Made by a program: the position numbers and the translations under genes
From: Lysobacter sp. Root76
GTDB taxonomy: Bacteria > Pseudomonadota > Gammaproteobacteria > Xanthomonadales > Xanthomonadaceae
Assembly (NCBI RefSeq): GCF_001428685.1
Contig: NZ_LMIK01000004.1
Span: 252,233-316,232 of the forward strand
DNA: 64,000 nucleotides
Direction: 5' to 3'
The notes under the pieces: model-generated
What the model was told of the DNA's origin: nothing
Seen by the model: the letters and a program-made list of their open reading frames with translations, nothing else
Databases searched by the model: none
In this document: positions 1 through 8,672 of the stretch, piece after piece
Numbering within the stretch: the stretch's first letter is position 1
How the letters are laid out: every line of letters begins with the position of its first letter

Positions 1-271
1 CGTCGCGCTGGCGCGGCGGCAGCACCAGCACCAGCGGATAGCGATGCGCGCCGTCGTCCCCGTCCAGGCTCAGGCCGGAGCGCTGCAGCGCCTCGACCTC
101 GGGCTTGAAGCTCTGCTCGCAGACCAGGCCTGGGCGCGGCTGCGCGTGCAGCGGCCAGCCGTCGCGCGCGCGCAGGAACAGGGCGCCGCCCTGCGCCGGC
201 CAGCTCAGCCGGCCATCGGCGAACGGCAGGAACAGGGTTTCGAGCGCGTTATCGGGTGCGTCAGCGCGCAC
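1..271 (-). CDS. RsmC-like class I SAM methyltransferase, N-terminal part
   Basis: Partial gene running off the left edge; only about 90 N-terminal residues are present. The translated reverse strand gives ALETLFLPFADGRLSWP, then FLRARDGWPLH, CEQSFKPEVEAL and PLVLVLPPRQRD, which resembles the substrate-binding N-terminal half of the 16S rRNA G1207 (RsmC-type) methyltransferases annotated in Xanthomonadaceae. The catalytic SAM-binding half lies outside the window, so function cannot be confirmed. An in-frame stop lies just upstream and no ATG is available, so the GTG at 271 is the likeliest start. It is divergent from the small gene at 421, with about 150 bases shared between them for both promoters. 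Confidence 0.65.
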   Translation of the reverse strand, partial: MRADAPDNALETLFLPFADGRLSWPAQGGALFLRARDGWPLHAQPRPGLVCEQSFKPEVEALQRSGLSLDGDDGAHRYPLVLVLPPRQRD

Positions 272-420
272 GGCAGGGTCGAATACGGATCATCGGGGTC
301 ATTTTACCCGTCGCCGCGCATCGGCGCCCGTATCGGCGCGTCCACGCCCCGACAACGCCGGTTTCATGCCGTCGCAACGCCGCCGGCGCCATGCTGGCCG
401 AAAACAGAGGAAGCACACGC

Positions 421-678
421 ATGCGAGCCCTTTTCATCGGCGGCACGGTCGACAACAGCGAACTCGATCTGGACGGCGCGCAGCCGCCGCGCCATTACCC
501 CGAAAACACCGGCAGCGGCCATCCGCGCTACCGCCTGCACCACACCGGCCTGCGCGACGGCGCGGTCGCCTACGCGGTCTACGCCCCGCCGGAGCTGGCC
601 GACGAAGAAATCGAACGCGTGGCGGAGGAACGCGGCTACGCGCGCAGGTTCCAGGCCGAGGCGCAGTTGAGCGGCTGA
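421..678 (+). CDS. Conserved hypothetical protein, 85 aa
   Basis: Small soluble protein of unknown function starting MRALFIGGTVDNSEL. It is acidic, with alternating Arg/Glu in its C-terminal helix (ADEEIERVAEERGYARR). The start at 421 is preceded by AGAGGAAG about 8 bases upstream, a good ribosome-binding site, whereas upstream in-frame ATGs lack one. The segment GDGAVAYAVYAPPEL-like (RDGAVAYAVYAPPEL) looks like a short beta hairpin, perhaps a compact alpha/beta fold. No domain, signal peptide or membrane segment is seen. It stands alone between a divergent methyltransferase and the convergent ybbP gene, so its neighbours do not suggest a role. Confidence 0.7.
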   Translation: MRALFIGGTVDNSELDLDGAQPPRHYPENTGSGHPRYRLHHTGLRDGAVAYAVYAPPELADEEIERVAEERGYARRFQAEAQLSG

Positions 679-732
679 ACGCCGCTCACGCCTGCGCGCC
701 GTTGGTGCGTCGCAGGCGTCAGAGGCCCGCCG

Positions 733-3228
733 TCAGTTCTGCAGTTCGCGCAGGGTCACCGAAGGCGGTGCGTCGAGCACGCGCCGGGTCGCGTACAGAC
801 CTGCGAGCAGGGCCGCGATCAGGCCCAAGGCCGCGCCGACCGCGGCCATGGTCCAATCCACGCGCCAGGGCAGGTCGAACACCTGGGTCGCGATCACGCC
901 GGCCAGCACCGACGCCGCGGTCGCCGCGACCAGGCCCGACAACAGGCCGATCGCCGCGAACTCCGAAGCCTGGGCCAAGCGCAGCTGACGCCGGCTGCCG
1001 CCGAGCACGCGCATCACGCCGCCTTCGAGCAGGCGCTCGTCCTGGCTCGCGCTGACCGCGGCCATCAGCACCAGCACGCCGGCCACCAGCGAGAAATAGA
1101 ACACCACCTCGACCACGGTCGAGACCTGGTCGGCGGTGCCGCGCACCTGCTTGAGCACGGCATCGACGTCGATCACCGACAAATTCGGGAAGCGCGAGAC
1201 CAGATCGGCGGTGAAGCGCGTGCGTTGCGGCGGTACGCTGACCGCGGTGATGTAGCTGGCCGGATAGCCGTCCATCGAACCCGGCGATGCGATCACGAAG
1301 AAGTTGGGGCGGAAGCTCTCCCAATCGACGCTGCGCAGGCTGGTGATGGTCGCCTCGAACGGCTGCCCGGCGATGTCGAAGGCGACGCGGTCGCCGAGTT
1401 TCCAGCCCAGTTGCTCGGCGAAGCCCTCCTCGACCGACACTTCCGGCCGCGCCGGTTTGGCGCCGCCCCAGAATTTGCCGGCGGTGATGCGGTTGTCGTC
1501 GCGCAGACTCGCGGCCACCGACAGGTTGAACTCGCGCTCGGCCAGACGCTGCGCGCGTTCGCCCTGCCCGGCATAGTCGGCGCCGGTCACCGGCTTGCCG
1601 TTGCGCGCGACCAGGCGGCCGCGGATCATCGGATACAGGGTCGGCGCGGCGATGCCCTGCTCGCTCATGAAGCCGCGCACCGGCGCGAGCTGGTCGTCCT
1701 GCACGTTGATGATGAAACGATTGGGCGCATCGGCGGCGAGTGCGAGCTGCCAACGATCCAGCAGATCGGTACGCACGAAGGTCAGCAACAGCAAGGCCAT
1801 CAGGCCCAGACCCAGCGCCGAAACCTGGGCGATGCTGGTGCCGGCGCGGCGGCTGACGTTAGCCAAGCCGTAACGCAGGCTGCCGCGCAGGCGCGAGCGC
1901 AAGCGCCGCACCGCCACGATCAGCAGCCAGGCCAGCGTCGCCAACACCGCCAGGGTGCCGGCGATGCCGAGCAGCATCGCGGTGCCCAGGGTCGCCGAAC
2001 CGGCCTTCCACCACAGCAGCGCGCCCAGGCCGGCGAAACCGGCCAGCGCGACCAGCCAGGCGCTGGGCTCGGTGGGATCGAGATCGCGACGCAACACACG
2101 CAACGCCGGCACCCGCCGTAGTGCCAGCACCGGCGGCGCGCCGAACGCGAGCAGCACCACCAGGCCGACGCCGTAGCCCTGCAGCGCCGGCATCAAACCG
2201 GCCGGCGGAATCGATAGTTTCAGGGCCTGCGACAGCCAACTGCCGACCAGCCATTGCAAGCCGAATGCGAGCGCCACGCCGACCGTGCAGGCGACCAGGC
2301 CCAGCATCAGCAATTCGCCGACGTGCACGCCGACCAGGGTGCGCTGACTGGCGCCGAGGCAACGCATCACCGCAGTGCCGGACAGGTGACGCTCGCTGTG
2401 GCGGCGCGCGGCCATCGCCACCGCCACCGCCGCCAGCACCACCGACACCAGCGCGGCCAGGCCGAGGAAGCGGCCGGCGCGGTCCAGCGCGGAACGGATT
2501 TCCGGACGCGCGTCGCTGATCGTTTCCAGGCGCTGGCCGCGTCCCAGCGCGGGACGCGCGGCGGCGACGAAGCGTTCGACCGCGGCGGCGTCGCCGGCGA
2601 TCACCAGGCGATAACGAATACGGCTGCCTTCCTGCACCAGGCCGGTGGCGCGCACGTCGCCGAGGTTGAGGAAGACCTTGGGCGCGATATTGAAATAGTC
2701 GAGCGCGGCGTCGGGCTCCTGCACCACCAGCGCGGCCAGGGTGAAACGCGCGTCGCCGATCGCGATGCTGTCGCCGAGCGTCGCGCCCAGGGTGTCGGCG
2801 CCGGCGCGGCTCATCCAGACCGTGCCGCGCGCCGGCACGCCGCCGGCATCGCGTTCGCCGCCGCGATCGGCGATGCGGAACGCGCCGCGCAGCGGAAAGC
2901 CCTCGCCCAGCGCGCGCAATTCGCCCAGCTGCAGGCGCTCGCCGACCCGGATCATGGTTTGCAGTTCCATGGTTTCGGTGCGGCGCAGCCCGCCGGCTTG
3001 CGCGGCCCGGTGCACGGCACCGGCGATCGGCGCATCGGCGCGGACCACGGCGTCGCCGCCGAGCAGGCGGTTGGCTTCGATCGCCAGCGCGCGTTCCGCA
3101 CGATCGGTGACGAAGCCGACCGAGGTCACCGCCAGCACGGCCAGCACCAGCGCGGCGAACAGGATGCGCACGTCGCCTGCCCTGAAGTCGCGGCGCAGCT
3201 GGCGCCAGGCCAGCGACCAGGTCCTCAC
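733..3228 (-). CDS. ybbP: YbbP-type ABC transporter permease (FtsX family)
   Basis: Inner-membrane permease of 831 residues, the usual length for YbbP. It opens with [17 protein letters not shown] and a first transmembrane helix near residues 20-45, then a large periplasmic region, a central block of several membrane helices (about 255-460) and a second FtsX-like core with three helices near the C terminus (about 690-820). This 4+4 type duplicated FtsX layout is typical of the family. Its start overlaps the end of the ATPase gene by 4 bases (ATGA), so the two are translationally coupled and form one transporter. YbbAP is thought to extract or transport hydrophobic molecules at the envelope; the substrate cannot be told from sequence. 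The adjacent divergent TesA esterase is its usual neighbour in proteobacteria. Confidence 0.93.
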   Translation of the reverse strand: MRTWSLAWRQLRRDFRAGDVRILFAALVLAVLAVTSVGFVTDRAERALAIEANRLLGGDAVVRADAPIAGAVHRAAQAGGLRRTETMELQTMIRVGERLQLGELRALGEGFPLRGAFRIADRGGERDAGGVPARGTVWMSRAGADTLGATLGDSIAIGDARFTLAALVVQEPDAALDYFNIAPKVFLNLGDVRATGLVQEGSRIRYRLVIAGDAAAVERFVAAARPALGRGQRLETISDARPEIRSALDRAGRFLGLAALVSVVLAAVAVAMAARRHSERHLSGTAVMRCLGASQRTLVGVHVGELLMLGLVACTVGVALAFGLQWLVGSWLSQALKLSIPPAGLMPALQGYGVGLVVLLAFGAPPVLALRRVPALRVLRRDLDPTEPSAWLVALAGFAGLGALLWWKAGSATLGTAMLLGIAGTLAVLATLAWLLIVAVRRLRSRLRGSLRYGLANVSRRAGTSIAQVSALGLGLMALLLLTFVRTDLLDRWQLALAADAPNRFIINVQDDQLAPVRGFMSEQGIAAPTLYPMIRGRLVARNGKPVTGADYAGQGERAQRLAEREFNLSVAASLRDDNRITAGKFWGGAKPARPEVSVEEGFAEQLGWKLGDRVAFDIAGQPFEATITSLRSVDWESFRPNFFVIASPGSMDGYPASYITAVSVPPQRTRFTADLVSRFPNLSVIDVDAVLKQVRGTADQVSTVVEVVFYFSLVAGVLVLMAAVSASQDERLLEGGVMRVLGGSRRQLRLAQASEFAAIGLLSGLVAATAASVLAGVIATQVFDLPWRVDWTMAAVGAALGLIAALLAGLYATRRVLDAPPSVTLRELQN

Positions 3229-4013
3229 GGCACCAGCCTGCCGCTGTCTAGTCGCAGCATGCGGCCGCAGCGCTGCGCCAGGTGTTCGTCGTGGGTGACC
3301 AGGACCAGGGTGGTGCCTGCGTCGGCATTGAGTTCGAACAGCAGCTCGATGATGGCCTGACCAGTGTGGGTGTCGAGATTGCCGGTGGGCTCATCGGCGA
3401 ACAGCAAGGAGGGCCGGGTCACGAACGCGCGCGCCAGCGCCACGCGCTGCTGCTCGCCGCCGGACAGCTGACGCGGGTAATGGCCCAGGCGCTGGCCCAG
3501 GCCGACCTTGTCCAGGATCGCCTTGGCCGGTCCCTCGACTTCGCGGTCGCCGCGCAGTTCCAGCGGCAGCATCACGTTCTCCAGCGCGGTCAGCGAGGGC
3601 AGCAGCTGGAAGCTCTGGAACACGAAGCCGACCTTCTCGCCGCGCACGCGCGCGCGGCCGTCCTCGTCCAGCGCCGACAGCGGCTCGCCGTCGAGGGCGA
3701 CGCTGCCGCTGCTGGGGCTGTCCAGACCGGCCATCAGCGACAGCAGGGTGCTCTTGCCCGAGCCGGAGGCGCCGACGATGGCGACGGTATCGCCGCGCGC
3801 GATCTCGAAACCGACCCCATCGAGGATGGTCAGCTCCTGGCCCGGCAGGGCCACGCGCTTGCCCAGGTCCTGGACCCGCAACGCGGGCGCATTCACGGCG
3901 GGGGCTGCGCCGGGGCCGCGCCTGTTGGCGCCGCGTCGGCTCGCGTCACGCTTAACGGGATCACGCTGAACGGAATCGGCGCGAACCGCGTGCACTTGAA
4001 TGGAATCGGCCAT
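3225..4013 (-). CDS. ybbA: YbbA-type ABC transporter ATP-binding protein
   Basis: Cytoplasmic ATPase of 262 residues that powers the YbbP permease. Visible motifs are Walker [10 protein letters not shown] near residue 80, the ABC signature [14 protein letters not shown], Walker [13 protein letters not shown] and the switch histidine in LVTHDEHLA. It belongs to the MacB/LolD-like branch that pairs with FtsX permeases. The N terminus carries about 35 extra residues rich in Arg, Asp and Ala ([14 protein letters not shown]) before the ATPase fold, longer than is common, and an internal start cannot be excluded. The stop overlaps the ybbP start. It is divergent from tesA with only about 50 bases between the two starts. 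Confidence 0.93.
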   Translation of the reverse strand: MADSIQVHAVRADSVQRDPVKRDASRRGANRRGPGAAPAVNAPALRVQDLGKRVALPGQELTILDGVGFEIARGDTVAIVGASGSGKSTLLSLMAGLDSPSSGSVALDGEPLSALDEDGRARVRGEKVGFVFQSFQLLPSLTALENVMLPLELRGDREVEGPAKAILDKVGLGQRLGHYPRQLSGGEQQRVALARAFVTRPSLLFADEPTGNLDTHTGQAIIELLFELNADAGTTLVLVTHDEHLAQRCGRMLRLDSGRLVP

Positions 4014-4060
4014 GATCGTCCTTATGCTTGCTCCAGCGACATCATCCGGAGACCTTATTA

Positions 4061-4780
4061 ATGACGCTTAATAAAGAGGGATATGCGGCATCGCGGCGCC
4101 GGCTTCAATGGGCCATCGGTACCGGGTCCCTGGCTCTGGTCCTGGCCTGCGTGCTGATCGCGGCGCCGCTGCAGGCTCAGTCAGCGCATGCCCGGCCGGC
4201 CGCGGCGGCCCCCGCCCCGACCGGCAAAGCGGCGCGCACGGTGCTGGTGATGGGCGATTCGCTCTCGGCCGGCTACGGCCTGGCGGCCTCGCAGGGCTGG
4301 GTGTCGCTGACCGCGCAGCGCGTGGCCCAGACCCGTCCGGGCTGGCGCGTGGTCAACGCCAGCATCAGCGGCGAAACCACCGCCGGCGGCGCCGCGCGCA
4401 TCGCCGGCGAGCTGGCCCGGCACAAGCCCGCGGTGGTGGTGATCGAACTGGGCGCCAACGACGGCCTGCGCGGCCTGCCGCTGAGCCAGAGCCGGGCCAA
4501 CCTGGAGCGCATGATCGCCGCCGCCCAGGCCGCCAAGGCGCGGGTGCTGCTGATCGGCATGCGCATGCCGCCGAACCTGGGCCGCGAGTACACCCAGGGT
4601 TTCGAGCGCAACTACGCCGAACTCGCGCGTAACCACGGCGCCGCGCTGCTGCCGTTCCTGCTGGAACCGATCGCGCTCGACCGCCAGGCCTTCCAGGACG
4701 ACAACCTGCATCCGATCGCGAGCGCGCAGCCCAAGCTGCGCGACCACGTGTGGACCAAGCTGGGGCCGTTGTTGCGCTGA
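4061..4780 (+). CDS. tesA: Arylesterase / lysophospholipase TesA (SGNH hydrolase)
   Basis: Periplasmic SGNH-family esterase/thioesterase of 239 residues. The start at ATG 4061 is chosen because GGAG lies 9 bases upstream; an in-frame TTG at 4028 would add 11 residues with no ribosome site. A signal peptide is clear: basic start NKEGYAASRRR, hydrophobic core LALVLACVLIAAPL and an AQA-type cleavage region. Catalytic blocks are VMGDSLSAGYG (Ser nucleophile), SISGETTAGG (oxyanion Gly), ELGANDGLRG (Asn) and DDNLHPIA (Asp/His). The gene is divergent from ybbAP, the arrangement seen in many proteobacteria, which suggests that the transporter and esterase act on related lipid-like compounds. Confidence 0.92.
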   Translation: MTLNKEGYAASRRRLQWAIGTGSLALVLACVLIAAPLQAQSAHARPAAAAPAPTGKAARTVLVMGDSLSAGYGLAASQGWVSLTAQRVAQTRPGWRVVNASISGETTAGGAARIAGELARHKPAVVVIELGANDGLRGLPLSQSRANLERMIAAAQAAKARVLLIGMRMPPNLGREYTQGFERNYAELARNHGAALLPFLLEPIALDRQAFQDDNLHPIASAQPKLRDHVWTKLGPLLR

Positions 4781-4839
4781 TTAGGGGCCAGTACGGGCAG
4801 CATGAGCGGGGCAGCACGAGCGACGCGGCCCTGGGTTCT

Positions 4840-4907
4840 GTGGGAGCGACGTAAGTCGCGATTGCGCAACTCCGGCCAACGGCGATCGCGACTTACGTCG
4901 CTCCCAC
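4840..4907. repeat. REP-like inverted repeat
   Basis: A perfect 23-base inverted repeat (4840-4862 and 4885-4907), beginning GTGGGAGCGACGTAAG, with a 22-base loop. It lies in the gap between tesA and the WYL regulator. The same arm sequence recurs at 52668-52690 and, with one base changed, at 52753-52775. This fits an intergenic palindromic (REP/BIME-type) repeat family; it may also protect or end the tesA transcript. Confidence 0.85.
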
Positions 4908-5012
4908 GGAAAGCCGACGCGACGGCTCTCCCGGCAAGAGCCGCGGTGTCCATTTCCGCAGGAATCGAGCGCGCTTGCTATCGTGCGCAGCTCCACCCGC
5001 CGCAGCGACCGC

Positions 5013-5717
5013 ATGAGCCGCACCGAACGCCTGTTCGACCTGATCGAAGCCCTGCGCCGGCACCGCCAGCCGATCGCGGCCGCGACCCTGGCGCAGGAAC
5101 TGGGCGTGTCGCTGCGCACGATCTACCGCGATGTGCAGACCCTGGTAAGCCTGGGCGCGCCGATCGACGGCGAAGCCGGCGTCGGTTACCTGCTGCGGCC
5201 GGGATTCTTCCTGCCGCCGATGAACTTCGCCCAGGACGAGATCGAAGCGCTGGTATTGGGCGCCCGCTGGGTCCAGCGCCAGGACGACCGCGCGCTGTCG
5301 CTGGCGGCGAGCAATGCCCTGGCGAAGATCGCCGCCGCCGCGCCGCGCGACCTGCGCGATGCGATCGGCGAAATCGGATTGTGGGTATCGCCCAGCAACG
5401 CCCACCCCGCCGCGCCGAGCACCATGCAGCGCATCCGCGATGCCATGCGCGACGAGCGCAAGCTGCGCATCCGCTACGGCAGCGGCGAAGGCCAGGAGAG
5501 CGAGCGCACGATCTGGCCGCTGGCCCTGGCCTTCTTCGACCACGCCCGCGTGGTCGGCGCCTGGTGCGAACTGCGCGGCGACTTCCGCCATTTCCGTCTC
5601 GACCGCATCGCCGCGCTCGAAGTGCTGCCCGAACCGATGCCGCAGCGTCGCAGCGCGCTGCTCAAAGCCATGGTCGCGCAACTGTACGAACCCCACCAGA
5701 CCGGCGACGCACGCTAG
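5013..5717 (+). CDS. YafY-type HTH / WYL-domain transcriptional regulator
   Basis: Regulator of 234 residues. The N-terminal HTH_11 winged helix-turn-helix is seen in RTERLFDLIEALRR, AATLAQELGVSLRTIYRD and VGYLLRPGFFLP; the WYL effector-sensing domain follows (RIRYGSGEGQESERTIWPL, VGAWCELRGDFRHFRLDRI) up to about residue 220. Length and order match the YafY family, whose members respond to small ligands or nucleic acids through WYL. ATG 5013 is preferred over an in-frame ATG 30 bases upstream because MSRTERL aligns with family starts. Its end overlaps the convergent Crp-like gene by 4 bases. The target is unknown. Confidence 0.88.
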   Translation: MSRTERLFDLIEALRRHRQPIAAATLAQELGVSLRTIYRDVQTLVSLGAPIDGEAGVGYLLRPGFFLPPMNFAQDEIEALVLGARWVQRQDDRALSLAASNALAKIAAAAPRDLRDAIGEIGLWVSPSNAHPAAPSTMQRIRDAMRDERKLRIRYGSGEGQESERTIWPLALAFFDHARVVGAWCELRGDFRHFRLDRIAALEVLPEPMPQRRSALLKAMVAQLYEPHQTGDAR

Positions 5718-6487
5718 TTGGGCTTGGCGCGCGGCCGCGGCTCGGCGCGCACGAAGTCGCGTCCCAGGTAGGCCTTGCAGCGGAACTGATCGATGTCGTT
5801 GATGCGCAGGATGTTACGGCGCCGGCTCACCAGTCCGCTGCGGTGCCAGGTCTGCAACTGTGCGTTCAACTTCGGCCGGCTTGCGTTCACCATCGCCGCG
5901 AGGATGCTCTGGGTCGGCGGCAGCGCGACTTCGAAACCGTCGACCGCGGCGCGGCCGCCGTCGTGCATCATCGACAGCAGATAGCGCGCCAGCCGCGATT
6001 CCAGGCGGTGCAGGCACATGGTCTCCAGGCTGTCGACGGCCTTGCGCAGGCGCACGCACAGGGTCGCGTGCGCCCGCTCGAGCAGGACGGGTTCGGAGGT
6101 CAGGGCCGGAAAATGCCGGCGCGCCAGCAGCAGCACCCGCGCCGGACCGTAGGCCATGGCGGTGAAGTTGCGGTCTTGGGCGTCCAGCAAGGCGGTCTCG
6201 TCGACGGTCTCGCCGGCCTCGATGGTATCGACGATGAGTTCCTGGCCGTCCGGGCCATAGAGGATCTTGTAGATCCGTCCGCGCGCGACCAGGGCGAGGA
6301 AATCGCTGGGATCGTTCTTGAGGAACAGGGCCTGGCCGTCGCGCAGAGTGCGCTCGGTGGCGTTGCGGGCGACGTGATCGAGCAAGGTGGCGGGCAAGCC
6401 CTGGAACAGCGGCGATTGCTCGAGTATCAACTGCCGGGCACGTGCATTGGCGGAGCGGTCCAGCGTCATGCACATGCGCGCGACCAC
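5714..6487 (-). CDS. Crp/Fnr-family transcriptional regulator linked to the R-body locus
   Basis: DNA-binding regulator of 257 residues. A cyclic-nucleotide-binding-like beta roll occupies residues about 25-145 (SPLFQGLPATLLDHVA, FLKNDPSDFLALVARGRIY) and a Crp-type winged helix the C-terminal part (SRLARYLLSMM, ALPPTQSILAAMVNASRPKLNAQLQTW, RNILRIND). The phosphate-binding cassette typical of true cAMP binders is not evident and no Fnr-style Cys cluster is seen, so the ligand is unclear. It is the first gene downstream of the reb genes on the same strand, 430 bases away, so its linkage suggests it controls R-body expression. Starts at Met5 or Met7 are equally possible. Confidence 0.85.
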   Translation of the reverse strand: MVARMCMTLDRSANARARQLILEQSPLFQGLPATLLDHVARNATERTLRDGQALFLKNDPSDFLALVARGRIYKILYGPDGQELIVDTIEAGETVDETALLDAQDRNFTAMAYGPARVLLLARRHFPALTSEPVLLERAHATLCVRLRKAVDSLETMCLHRLESRLARYLLSMMHDGGRAAVDGFEVALPPTQSILAAMVNASRPKLNAQLQTWHRSGLVSRRRNILRINDIDQFRCKAYLGRDFVRAEPRPRAKPN

Positions 6488-6920
6488 CCTCGCGAGGTGC
6501 GACGCGCATCGGCGCGTTCACCGCCGACGGCGGTTCGACTGCCCTGCAACGCGAAAGCGACCGCCGCAAGAGGGCTGCCGCTGTCGATAGATATGCGAAC
6601 TGAAAACATGCAACCGACGCGGCACCGGTGCTGCCGGCCGCAGCTGCGTGACGAACGATCCATATTCATCCCCTGCCGTCGCGGACGGAGCCGCATTGGC
6701 CTGTGCCGCGATCGGCCGGCGCGCTCTGTGCACGGAGCCGCCTGCACTACGTTCGCGGTCGTTCCCTGGGTCCGGAACGACGCCGCTGCCGCGACGAGTC
6801 CGGGCTCGTGCGGGGCGAGCTGCCGGCGCGATCGCCGGCGGACTGCCTCGCGGACGCGGCATCGGGGGCCGCCGCATCCCTAGCGTCCGGCGTCGGGTGT
6901 CGCGCCCGACGCCTTCCGCC
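6488..6920. other. Intergenic region between the reb genes and the Crp-like gene
   Basis: No convincing gene is present; the open frames lack ribosome sites and recognisable protein. It should contain the promoter of the Crp-like gene, most likely in the AT-richer part around 6580-6670, and at 6889-6913 the terminator-like hairpin that closes the reb transcript. Confidence 0.6.
6889..6913 (-). terminator. Hairpin after the last reb gene
   Basis: A perfect 9-base-pair stem (6889-6897 with 6905-6913, GGCGTCGGG) and a 7-base loop lie 8 bases past the stop of the last rebB gene. There is no following U-run, so termination may need Rho, or the hairpin may stabilise the mRNA 3' end. Confidence 0.55.
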
Positions 6921-7280
6921 TTACGGAGAACCGCTGTTCAAACCCTTTACCGGCTTGGTGCCGGTGAAGGCCTTGAGCACGGTCATCAGGCTGCTCAGGT
7001 TGTCGGACACGCCGGTCTGAGCGACCTTCTCGGTCGCGCCCGCGGCGGCCGTGGTGTCGAGCGTGTAGATCTGCATCACGCCCTGGTTGGCCGCGGCCAG
7101 CGCCAGCGTGTTCTGCTGCTGCTGCGCGGCGACGGCGTTCTCGAACAGGATGCCGGTCGAGTGCGCCAGGCTCTGGTAGATCGAGCCCATCGCGAAGGCC
7201 GGCGCTTCGCCGATGACCTTGACGTTGGACTGGGTGACGGCATCGGTGATCTGGTCGTTGACGGCGGTTGGAAATGCCAT
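6921..7280 (-). CDS. RebB-family R-body protein, distal copy
   Basis: R-body structural protein of 119 residues. R-bodies are coiled proteinaceous ribbons built from small Reb proteins that unroll and can break membranes. The family core is clear: VNDQITDAVTQSNVKVIGEA at residues 7-26, then AMGSIYQSLAHSTGILFENA and a Gln-rich segment AAQQQQNTLA. Over the first 103 residues it differs from the gene at 7366-7686 at only about seven positions, so it is a recent tandem duplicate. Here the C terminus is longer (FTGTKPVKGLNSGSP). GAGG sits 10 bases before the ATG. It is the last gene of the reb run and is followed by a hairpin. Confidence 0.9.
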   Translation of the reverse strand: MAFPTAVNDQITDAVTQSNVKVIGEAPAFAMGSIYQSLAHSTGILFENAVAAQQQQNTLALAAANQGVMQIYTLDTTAAAGATEKVAQTGVSDNLSSLMTVLKAFTGTKPVKGLNSGSP

Positions 7281-7365
7281 GAGGTAATCCTCGTTATGCG
7301 GTCGTCAGGAACATGCGCGCCTGTGAGATCCGGCGGATGGCGCGGAGCCATCGGCCGGGGTTCTC

Positions 7366-7686
7366 TCACTTGAAGGCGTTGAGCACGGTGAGCAGGCTGG
7401 TCAGGTTGTCGGAGACGCCGGTCTGGGCGACCTTCTCGGTCGCGCCCGCGGCGGCCGTGGTGTCGAGGCTGTAGATCTGCATCACACCCTGGTTGGCGGC
7501 GGCCTGCGCCAGCGTGTTCTGCTGCTGCTGCGCGGCGATGGCGTTCTGGAACAGGATGCCGGTCGAGTGCGCCAGGCTCTGGTAGATCGAGCCCATCGCG
7601 AAGGCCGGCGCTTCGCCGATGACCTTGACGTTGGATTGGGTGACGGCATCGGTGATCTGATCGTTGACGGCGGTCGGGAAAGCCAT
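7366..7686 (-). CDS. RebB-family R-body protein, proximal copy
   Basis: R-body structural subunit of 106 residues, nearly identical to the next gene downstream. It shares the start AFPTAVNDQITDAVTQSNV and the Gln-rich helix, differing at scattered conservative positions such as Gln47/Glu and Ile49/Val, and ends NAFK without the extra 15-residue tail. A strong ribosome site (AGGAG) is 8 bases before the ATG. Two or more RebB paralogues are typical of R-body loci, where distinct subunits are thought to co-assemble. The duplication may supply heterotypic subunits or raise dosage. A GTACGGC palindrome at 7708-7725 lies just upstream. Confidence 0.9.
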   Translation of the reverse strand: MAFPTAVNDQITDAVTQSNVKVIGEAPAFAMGSIYQSLAHSTGILFQNAIAAQQQQNTLAQAAANQGVMQIYSLDTTAAAGATEKVAQTGVSDNLTSLLTVLNAFK

Positions 7687-7707
7687 GGTTTAACTCCTCG
7701 GGGTCGT

Positions 7708-7725
7708 GTACGGCCCATGCCGTAC
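7708..7725. promoter_or_regulatory. Palindrome upstream of rebB
   Basis: GTACGGC and GCCGTAC form 7-base arms around a 4-base spacer, 22 bases before the rebB start. The same half-sites, wider apart, recur at 12411-12417 and 12441-12447 upstream of the small rebB-like gene. It could be an operator or an mRNA hairpin. Confidence 0.4.
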
Positions 7726-7759
7726 GTTTCAAAGAACGCTGCGGAACCCGCCTTGTGAA

Positions 7760-8338
7760 TCAGGCGGACGACGCGGCGGACGGGGACTTGCGAGCGCTGG
7801 CCTCGGCGCGCCCGGCTTCGAGCACAGCCTCGATCTGGCGCGTGAGCGGGCCGTACTGGCGCTCGAAACAGGCCTCGACTTCGGCCTTGATCAGGATCGC
7901 GAGGCGGTCGGCGATCTGCGCGATCGCCAACTGCGCGGCCGCGGTTTCGCCCTCGCCCGCGCCTTTCAAGTGCGAGGGCCGCAGGTCGCCGAGCGTGCGC
8001 GAAGACTCCAGCAAGCGCAGGATCGCCTGCTCCTCGCGGGTCAGCGGGGCCGCCGGCGCGGCGCCCTTGGCGGGCGCGGCGGCGTCGCCGGGCGGTGCCT
8101 TGGCGGCGCCGAGCACGCTCTTCATCGCCGCCTCCACGCGCTGCCGGCCCTGATCGACGATGTCCGCGGCGTGGCGCCGGGCCTGGTCGGTGTAGCCGCC
8201 CAGCACGGCCTCGTCCGCGCTCAGGGTGGCGAGAAACTCGGCCAGTTCCCTGCGCTCGTTCTCGTCCAGGTCGTGGCCCAGCCACTGGCGCGCGAACTGA
8301 TGCACCTGCTCGGTCAACTCGTTCCGACTTACGGTCAT
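7760..8338 (-). CDS. Hypothetical protein of the R-body locus, 192 aa
   Basis: Soluble, mainly helical protein with no recognised family. Two helical blocks (LTEQVHQFARQWLGHDLDE with FLATLSADEAVLGGYT; then REEQAILRLLESSRTLG to IEAVLEAGRAEASAR) flank an Ala/Pro-rich linker at about residues 80-97. Charged heptad-like stretches suggest coiled coil and possible oligomerisation. No signal peptide or membrane helix. It lies in the same orientation between the ADA-like gene and the rebB pair, so it is probably co-transcribed and may be an assembly, chaperone or regulatory factor for R-bodies; this is inference from position only. Confidence 0.75.
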   Translation of the reverse strand: MTVSRNELTEQVHQFARQWLGHDLDENERRELAEFLATLSADEAVLGGYTDQARRHAADIVDQGRQRVEAAMKSVLGAAKAPPGDAAAPAKGAAPAAPLTREEQAILRLLESSRTLGDLRPSHLKGAGEGETAAAQLAIAQIADRLAILIKAEVEACFERQYGPLTRQIEAVLEAGRAEASARKSPSAASSA

Positions 8339-8371
8339 GGCACTACTCGCGAGCGTTGGGGGGACGGGCGT

Positions 8372-8590
8372 TCAACGCGAACGCAGAAGCTGGCTGAGCG
8401 CGCGCAACACGTCGGGCTGCATCAGGCGCTCGAGCACTTTCACCAGTTCGGGGTCCAGTGCCTTGTCGGCGGCCGCGGTGGTGGCGGGTGTCGATGCGGG
8501 CGACGGCGGGTCCGCCGACTTTCCGGGCGCGGCCGGGGTATCGGGACCGTCTATCTCTTCGTGCAGCAGGTGTTCGACGAGATCGTTCAT
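8372..8590 (-). CDS. Small hypothetical protein of the R-body locus, 72 aa
   Basis: Very small protein MNDLVEHLLHEEIDG with a Pro/Ala/Ser/Thr-rich middle and a C-terminal amphipathic helix (LVKVLERLMQPDVLRALSQL). AGGAGC-like sequence precedes the start. It sits 33 bases before the 192-residue gene and 82 bases after the ADA-like gene, on the same strand. Family and role are unknown. Two short helices joined by a flexible linker would suit an adaptor, but this cannot be shown. Confidence 0.65.
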   Translation of the reverse strand: MNDLVEHLLHEEIDGPDTPAAPGKSADPPSPASTPATTAAADKALDPELVKVLERLMQPDVLRALSQLLRSR

Positions 8591-8672
8591 CGCAAGCTCC
8601 TGGCGGTGCCGGCGGCGCGTGCCGCGCGGCCGGTATGGAATGCGTCCGCGCCGCAGACGGATACGGCTGCGT

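Noticed and set aside
6518-6877. Arg/Pro-rich open frames between the Crp-like and rebB genes
   Set aside because: No ribosome sites or domains; composition is that of random GC-rich frames.
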